Below are positions 34,798 through 38,777 of a stretch of DNA of 38,777 nucleotides, in pieces. The notes under the pieces are model-generated. The model had not been told where the DNA came from, made no database searches, and saw nothing but the letters and a program-made list of their open reading frames with translations. The position numbers were made by a program, and so were the translations under genes. Position 1 is the stretch's first letter, and each line of letters opens with the position of its first letter. Source of the stretch: Limosilactobacillus panis DSM 6035 (lineage in GTDB: Bacteria > Bacillota > Bacilli > Lactobacillales > Lactobacillaceae); assembly GCF_001435935.1 (NCBI RefSeq), contig NZ_AZGM01000032.1, positions 1 to 38,777 of the forward strand, in the 5' to 3' direction.

Positions 34798-35460
34798 TTA
34801 TTTGTTGTGTTGCTTGCTCAGGCTCTTCTTAGTGTTAGCCTTCACAGAGTTCTTAATAGTAACGTATGACTTATTAGCACCAGGAACGTTACCCTTGATG
34901 AGTAATACATTGTTATCTAAGTCAACCTTAACAACTCGTAAGTGTTGCATAGTAACAGTCTTGTTACCCATCCGGCCAGGGAGCTTCATACCCTTGAATA
35001 CACGGTTAATGATGGCACCCAATGAACCTGGACGACGGTGGTAACGAGAACCGTGAGCCATAGGTCCACGTGATTGGTTATCCTTGTGGATGTTACCTTG
35101 GTAACCATGACCCTTGGTAGTACCCGTAACGTCGACAGTTTCACCTTCGTTGAAGATATCAGCCTTAACTTCGTCTCCAACCTTGATGTCATCCCCTAAT
35201 TCAGCGTCACGGATTTCACCGATGAAGCGCTTAGGGGTCGTATTTGCTTTTGCTGCATGACCTTGTTCAGGCTTGTTACTCAAGATTTCACGCTTGTCAT
35301 CAAAGCCAAGTTGAACAGCGTTGTAACCATCGTTTTCAACAGTCTTAATTTGCATAACAACGTTTGGTGTTACATCAATAACAGTAACTGGAACCAATTC
35401 ACCATTGTCAGTGAAGACTTGAGTCATTCCAACCTTTTTACCTAAGATTCCTTTGGCCAT
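34798..35460 (-). CDS. rplC: 50S ribosomal protein L3
   Basis: L3 (220 aa) is an assembly initiator close to the peptidyl transferase centre. It begins [15 protein letters not shown] and has the central extension [14 protein letters not shown] and [18 protein letters not shown] basic tail [14 protein letters not shown] makes it about ten residues longer than the shortest homologues. Confidence 0.99.
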   Translation of the reverse strand: MAKGILGKKVGMTQVFTDNGELVPVTVIDVTPNVVMQIKTVENDGYNAVQLGFDDKREILSNKPEQGHAAKANTTPKRFIGEIRDAELGDDIKVGDEVKADIFNEGETVDVTGTTKGHGYQGNIHKDNQSRGPMAHGSRYHRRPGSLGAIINRVFKGMKLPGRMGNKTVTMQHLRVVKVDLDNNVLLIKGNVPGANKSYVTIKNSVKANTKKSLSKQHNK

Positions 35461-35515
35461 GAGTACACCTCCAATTTCAATGTTTTAGTTTGTTCTTTTA
35501 TATAGTAGAAAATAA

Positions 35516-35824
35516 TTACAATTTGATTTCGATGTCAACACCACTTGGCAGGTCGAGCTTCATTAATGAGTCAACAGTCTTTGGTGTTGGATCAATGATG
35601 TCGATCAAACGCTTGTGAGTCCGCATTTCAAATTGTTCCCGCGACTTCTTGAATTTGTGTGGTGAACGGATAACAGTGTAGAGAGTCCGTTCAGTTGGTA
35701 ACGGGATTGGGCCTGAGATTTGAGCACCTGTCCGCTTAGCGGTATCAACGATCTTATCAGCAGATTGGTCGAGAATACGGTGTTCATAAGCCTTTAACCG
35801 AATACGAATCTTTTGTTTTGCCAT
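35516..35824 (-). CDS. rpsJ: 30S ribosomal protein S10 (NusE)
   Basis: S10 (102 aa) belongs to the 30S head and, as NusE with NusB, takes part in transcription antitermination. It begins [24 protein letters not shown] and contains the extended loop [30 protein letters not shown] precedes the ATG. It is the first gene of the S10-spc-alpha operon, with a clear promoter 170 nt upstream and a structured leader. Confidence 0.99.
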   Translation of the reverse strand: MAKQKIRIRLKAYEHRILDQSADKIVDTAKRTGAQISGPIPLPTERTLYTVIRSPHKFKKSREQFEMRTHKRLIDIIDPTPKTVDSLMKLDLPSGVDIEIKL

Positions 35825-35986
35825 TATGTTCCCTCCTTCGTCAGATTTAAAATTTGACTAGCTCCGCGGAAATTACCGCCACATCCTGTGGCAAAGCGGC
35901 CGGGTGTGTCGCAACCTTCCGCATCATCGCTTCGCAGCTTAAACCGCTATGGGGATAGGGCAAATCTACCTCCAACGCTCAAGCAC
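35825..35986 (-). ncRNA. Structured 5' leader of the S10 operon
   Basis: About 160 nt lie between the predicted transcription start and rpsJ. Visible structure on the minus strand includes GCCACA-GGA-TGTGGC (35878-35892) enclosed by CCGC/GCGG (35896-35899 with 35864-35867). A second GCGG (35919-35922) could pair with the same CCGC instead, giving an either/or fold. A small GTCA/TGAC hairpin lies just before the Shine-Dalgarno. No T-run follows, so any control would be at translation or by a protein-bound fold. I cannot name the family. Confidence 0.5.
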
Positions 35987-35992
35987 CTATCC

Positions 35993-36021
35993 ATAATACT
36001 AAAGAATCGCCGTCATATCAA
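35993..36021 (-). promoter_or_regulatory. Sigma-A promoter of the S10-spc-alpha operon
   Basis: On the minus strand TTGATA (36016-36021), a 17-nt spacer and TATTAT (35993-35998) match consensus in five of six bases each. The upstream 60 nt are A/T-rich and could act as an UP element. Confidence 0.85.
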
Positions 36022-36087
36022 GTGTTTAAATCGATTATTTTTGAATGAAATTATTTTGTAATAGAAAATGGTTTCTTTTTTTAACCT

Positions 36088-36131
36088 AAAAAGGGGGGTG
36101 AGAAAAAACTACAATTTTTCTCACCCTTTTT
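36088..36131 (+). terminator. Bidirectional terminator hairpin upstream of the S10 promoter
   Basis: A perfect 12-bp stem, GGGTGAGAAAAA with its complement (36096-36107 with 36115-36126), has a 7-nt loop. T5 follows directly on the plus strand; on the minus strand CCC then T5 follows. No rightward gene is seen here, so in practice it would insulate the S10 promoter from dtpT-hydrolase transcription. Confidence 0.75.
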
Positions 36132-36250
36132 GTATTTCTAGAATATTACATAGTAATCGCGGAAAAAAAGCGCGCTCCTAGTGTCTAGTTACGGACAATC
36201 GCCGGCCCGTAACGTGCCAACGATCGTCCTATACTAGCCATACGGAGCGC
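36130..36250 (-). repeat. Structured intergenic element, copy B (terminator plus conserved tail)
   Basis: The minus strand has the stem GCGCTCC/GGAGCGC (36244-36250 with 36172-36178), an arm with CTAGTATAGGAC, a long inner pairing (GGAC/GTCC, GGC/GCC, CTAGT/ACTAG), then TAGACACTAGG, seven T, and the tail GCGATTAC-N3-GTAAT ending GAAATACAA. The same blocks occur in copy A at 10112-10200, where the outer stem has different but complementary bases. It terminates the dtpT-hydrolase unit. Confidence 0.7.
36162..36250 (-). terminator. Rho-independent terminator of the dtpT-hydrolase unit
   Basis: The long hairpin described for element copy B is followed by T7 on the minus strand, about 30 nt past the hydrolase stop. 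Confidence 0.8.
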
Positions 36251-36280
36251 TCTGAAGCTTTTTTCCCAGCTTCCTAAACA

Positions 36281-36985
36281 TTAGATACTATTTTGAGTTG
36301 CCCGTGCAAGGTCCTCGACCAAACTGACTCCGGAAGCGTAATTACGATTATTACGGGTATAAATAGCAATTATATAGCTTTCTTGACCATTTGGAACATA
36401 ACCAATACTGTGAACTTCCCATTTGCCATTGTCACTGGCGGGGCGCCAGCCGTTTTTAAGATAGTATTCACTCTTTCCGGTTGAAATTCCCCACTGCTGG
36501 CTGATTGCAACTTCTCCCATCAGTTTCTTGATATAGGCCCGTGATGAGTCACTCAAGTAGTTGGCAGGTGAGTTACAGTAGATCATCCGTAACAGTTTCA
36601 ATTGGTCGCTTGGGACGGTTAATGTGGTCCCCCACCATGACGAAGCGGTGGTGCTATCCATCCCCAAATCCTGGTATAGGGACTGGAGTGAGAGCATCCC
36701 GCCCAAGTAATTTTCCAGAATCGTCGTAGTCGCATCATTATCACTATAACGAATCATTCGTTCCGTAAGCTCTCGCTGGGTCGCGTTAAGCTGGCCACCC
36801 GTTTTCTTTAACAGGAGCGCTAGAACAGCTACTTTGACAGTGCTGGCCGTTTCGTAGCGAAAAGATGGCGCATTAGTGGTTGCCAGGACTTCATCGTCAT
36901 TTACAAATTGAATAGCAACTGCCGCCTGGTTTCCGTACTTAGCCATTACCCTTTGCCACGCGGTCGTCAGCTTTTCTTTATCCAA
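36281..36985 (-). CDS. Class A beta-lactamase-like serine hydrolase without a signal peptide
   Basis: The protein (234 aa from TTG) has the fold markers of the penicillin-recognising serine hydrolases: STVK (Ser48 and Lys51) as the SxxK active site, SDN at 81-83, and KNGW in the place of the KTG box. It has no signal peptide or membrane segment. The Shine-Dalgarno AGGGG is 8 nt from the TTG at 36985; the GTG at 36994 directly abuts it. The gene follows the dtpT stop in the same frame with only six codons between, so no hidden export signal can lie upstream. It could be an intracellular peptidase/amidase acting on imported peptides or a cell-wall fragment. True beta-lactam resistance is unlikely, since the enzyme would be in the cytoplasm. 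Confidence 0.8.
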   Translation of the reverse strand: MDKEKLTTAWQRVMAKYGNQAAVAIQFVNDDEVLATTNAPSFRYETASTVKVAVLALLLKKTGGQLNATQRELTERMIRYSDNDATTTILENYLGGMLSLQSLYQDLGMDSTTASSWWGTTLTVPSDQLKLLRMIYCNSPANYLSDSSRAYIKKLMGEVAISQQWGISTGKSEYYLKNGWRPASDNGKWEVHSIGYVPNGQESYIIAIYTRNNRNYASGVSLVEDLARATQNSI

Positions 36986-37003
36986 CTTCTTCACCCCTTT
37001 TTC

Positions 37004-38497
37004 TTACTCTTCGGTCAAACTACGAATCTTCTTGACAAAGAAGAACAGCAAAATACCAAACGCAATGCTAGTCGTCCCAATTGTCAGGAAGTAAGGCACC
37101 TCGGTAGCTGACGAGTAGAACTTAACAATCTGTGCGTTAACCGCTTGCCCAGCAGCGTCAGCTAGGAAGTACATACTCATCATCTGCGACTTAAATGCTT
37201 GTGGGGCTAATGAGCTGGTAATCGATAGGCCAACTGGCGAAAGAGTAACTTCGCCAAGTTCAACAATGAACCAAGAACCCACCAGCCAGAATGGTGATAC
37301 CCGTCCGGCAGTAGTACCATGAATTAATCCTGGTAAGGCCATAAAGGCATAGGATAATCCAGCAAAGACAAGGGCGAGGGCAAACATTGCCGGTGCACTT
37401 GGCCGTTTTTTGAGGTGGTCCCATAAAACGGCAAACAGTGGTGTTAAGATCATCATGAATAATGGATTAAGCGTCTGGAAATTGGCGGCGGCAAAATGCC
37501 AGCTCCCAATATGAAGAACCGTCCGTTGAGCAGCAAACAGCGCAAGGACAACTGAACCAGATTCATCAATTATCCAGAAAATAACCGCCGCAAAGAATAA
37601 TGGAATATAAGCCCGCACACGAGCCCGTTCAATCTTGGTAACTTTCTTGGAATGGAGCATCAAAACAAAGTAGTAAATTGGCAGTAAAATAGCAACAATC
37701 GTAATCAACATGATGACGTTTGCAATGGTCAATTTACCGGCTAACCCCATAACACCAAGAATGATTGCTAACAAGACAACACCACAAACCGTCTTGTTTA
37801 TTACCGGACGACCTTGTCCCGCCTTCAGTGGATCTTCAGGCTTAAGACTTACTGACGGCAAGTATTTACGACCGTCAATTAGGTACTGGACTAACCCAAA
37901 GAACATTCCAACAGCTGCCAAAGAAAAACCGGCATGGAAATTCATCTGTCCATGAAAAAGTCCTAGACCAAAACCATCCGCCGCCCACGGTACTGCCCAT
38001 GGGGCCACGGCAGCCCCCAAGTTGATTCCAAAAAGATATAAGGAGAATCCGGATGCCCGCCGACTATCTTCATCACTGTAAAGACTGCCAACCATTTCAG
38101 AAACGTTGGGCTTCAGTAAGCCGGTCCCCATAACAATCAAGGCAATTGAGGTAAACAATCCCCACCGACCAAAGGGGAGCGAAAGGGCAATGTGACCAAA
38201 CATGATCAAAACACCACCATAAAAGACTGTTCGCCGGGATCCCCAAATATGGTCCGAAAGCCAACCGCCAATTACGCTGGACAAATAAACCAGTGAGCCG
38301 TAAATCGACATGATTGAGGCAGCGGTTACCTGGTTAAAGCCTAAACCACCCTTTGTGACAGCATAGTACATATAAAATATCAGGATTGCCCGCATTCCAT
38401 AGTAACTAAACCGTTCCCACATTTCAGTAAAGAACAGGGTCGATAATCCACGAGGCTGTCCAAAAAATGCGGTGTCAATGTTTCTTTGCCTTCCCAT
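37004..38497 (-). CDS. dtpT: Di-/tripeptide proton symporter DtpT (POT/PTR2 family)
   Basis: This is a proton-driven importer of di- and tripeptides (497 aa). It has the POT signature EMWERFSYYGMRAIL (ExxERF motif near residues 25-30), then 12-14 membrane segments, with the second PTR2 motif around GFSLYLFGINLGAAVAPW. The short C-terminal tail KKIRSLTEE is expected to be cytoplasmic. A promoter with TTGACT-N18-TATAAT is upstream and GGAGGT precedes the ATG. It is the first gene of a two-gene unit with the serine hydrolase. Confidence 0.96.
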   Translation of the reverse strand: MGRQRNIDTAFFGQPRGLSTLFFTEMWERFSYYGMRAILIFYMYYAVTKGGLGFNQVTAASIMSIYGSLVYLSSVIGGWLSDHIWGSRRTVFYGGVLIMFGHIALSLPFGRWGLFTSIALIVMGTGLLKPNVSEMVGSLYSDEDSRRASGFSLYLFGINLGAAVAPWAVPWAADGFGLGLFHGQMNFHAGFSLAAVGMFFGLVQYLIDGRKYLPSVSLKPEDPLKAGQGRPVINKTVCGVVLLAIILGVMGLAGKLTIANVIMLITIVAILLPIYYFVLMLHSKKVTKIERARVRAYIPLFFAAVIFWIIDESGSVVLALFAAQRTVLHIGSWHFAAANFQTLNPLFMMILTPLFAVLWDHLKKRPSAPAMFALALVFAGLSYAFMALPGLIHGTTAGRVSPFWLVGSWFIVELGEVTLSPVGLSITSSLAPQAFKSQMMSMYFLADAAGQAVNAQIVKFYSSATEVPYFLTIGTTSIAFGILLFFFVKKIRSLTEE

Positions 38498-38572
38498 TTA
38501 CTACGACACCTCCAGGAAATCTTGAACATTATTAGCAGGATTAAAAGCAAATAATATTTTTGTAATGTTTTT

Positions 38573-38602
38573 ATTATAAAATTTCAAAGTTATTAAAGTC
38601 AA
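38573..38602 (-). promoter_or_regulatory. Sigma-A promoter of dtpT
   Basis: On the minus strand TTGACT (38597-38602), an 18-nt spacer and TATAAT (38573-38578) lie about 75 nt before the dtpT start. The A/T-rich leader has no evident structure. Confidence 0.75.
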
Positions 38603-38635
38603 TTTCGTTTGACGATTCTTGTTTTACAGTGCAAC

Positions 38636-38698
38636 AAAAACCGCAATTTATCTGCTCTCCTTCTTAACAATATTAATGGAAGTGTTAAGTGGCGGTTT
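38636..38698 (-). terminator. Terminator of the unit upstream of dtpT
   Basis: On the minus strand AAACCGC pairs with GCGGTTT, followed by further T. An inner stem CTTAAC/GTTAAG is also present. The gene it serves lies beyond the right edge of the window. Confidence 0.6.
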
Positions 38699-38777
38699 AA
38701 GATAATCACTATTTATTCATGATTAGGGTCTGTCTTAAAACAAGCTTTTTAGCCAAAGTTCCGGTATAATCTGGTTA

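Noticed and set aside
35953-35992. Stem GGATAGG/CCTATCC at the start of the S10 leader
   Set aside because: One arm lies between the -10 element and the expected transcription start, so it would not be transcribed in full. It may be chance or a DNA-level feature.
36281-36985. Beta-lactam resistance gene
   Set aside because: The family match is to the wider class A serine hydrolases; the protein has no export signal and the KTG box is altered, so a resistance call is not justified.

Overview
This window is a chromosomal core segment of a low-to-mid GC Firmicute. It is most likely a member of Lactobacillaceae, and a Limosilactobacillus (reuteri/mucosae/fermentum group) is the best guess. The evidence is the gene order (S10-spc-alpha ribosomal operon followed by ecfA1-ecfA2-ecfT and truA-rplM-rpsI), the CamS lipoprotein in a pcrA-ligA-camS-gatCAB-dagK series, a KxYKxGKxW signal peptide, and RDV-type repeats of the sort known from L. 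reuteri glucansucrases. The species cannot be fixed from the sequence alone. Every gene I support is on the minus strand, so transcription runs from high to low coordinates.

Layout in transcription order (right to left). (1) 38777-36250: the end of an upstream unit with its terminator, then dtpT (di/tripeptide transporter) and, one stop codon later in the same frame, a signal-less class A beta-lactamase-like serine hydrolase. (2) 36250-35825: a large structured terminator, a second hairpin, a good sigma-A promoter and a structured leader for the S10 operon. (3) 35824-21789: the S10-spc-alpha operon, rpsJ to rplQ, 29 genes including secY, adk, infA, rpmJ and rpoA. It ends at a 100-nt branched terminator. 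(4) 21575-19107: ecfA1-ecfA2-ecfT, the energizing module of ECF vitamin/metal transporters. (5) 18999-14605: a 1464-residue secreted GH53 endo-beta-1,4-galactanase with its own promoter and terminator, sitting between ecfT and truA, which are usually adjacent. (6) 14497-12770: truA, then rplM-rpsI with a strong promoter inside the end of truA and an L13-leader-like hairpin. (7) 12631-10225: a membrane-anchored glucosaminidase, xpt, and a PurK-like ATP-grasp protein with a degenerate substrate site. (8) 9968-4515: pcrA-ligA-camS (DNA repair helicase, DNA ligase, lipoprotein). (9) 4372-139: gatC-gatA-gatB (tRNA-dependent amidotransferase) and dagK (lipid kinase), followed by two terminator hairpins facing opposite ways.

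The window is mostly translation machinery with purine salvage, replication/repair, membrane protein insertion and transport genes around it. The accessory parts are the GH53 protein, the dtpT/serine-hydrolase pair and possibly the extreme right edge. The observations most worth following are a pair of related structured intergenic elements (about 10112-10200 and 36130-36250) that share a tail beyond the terminator T-tract and have a covarying stem; the architecture and placement of the GH53 gene; the PurK-like protein; the dtpT-hydrolase junction; and leader RNAs in front of rplM and rpsJ. Several genes use TTG or GTG starts. In rpmD, rpsI and the hydrolase gene, a more upstream ATG/GTG lies too close to the Shine-Dalgarno sequence, and the start with normal spacing is an internal TTG.
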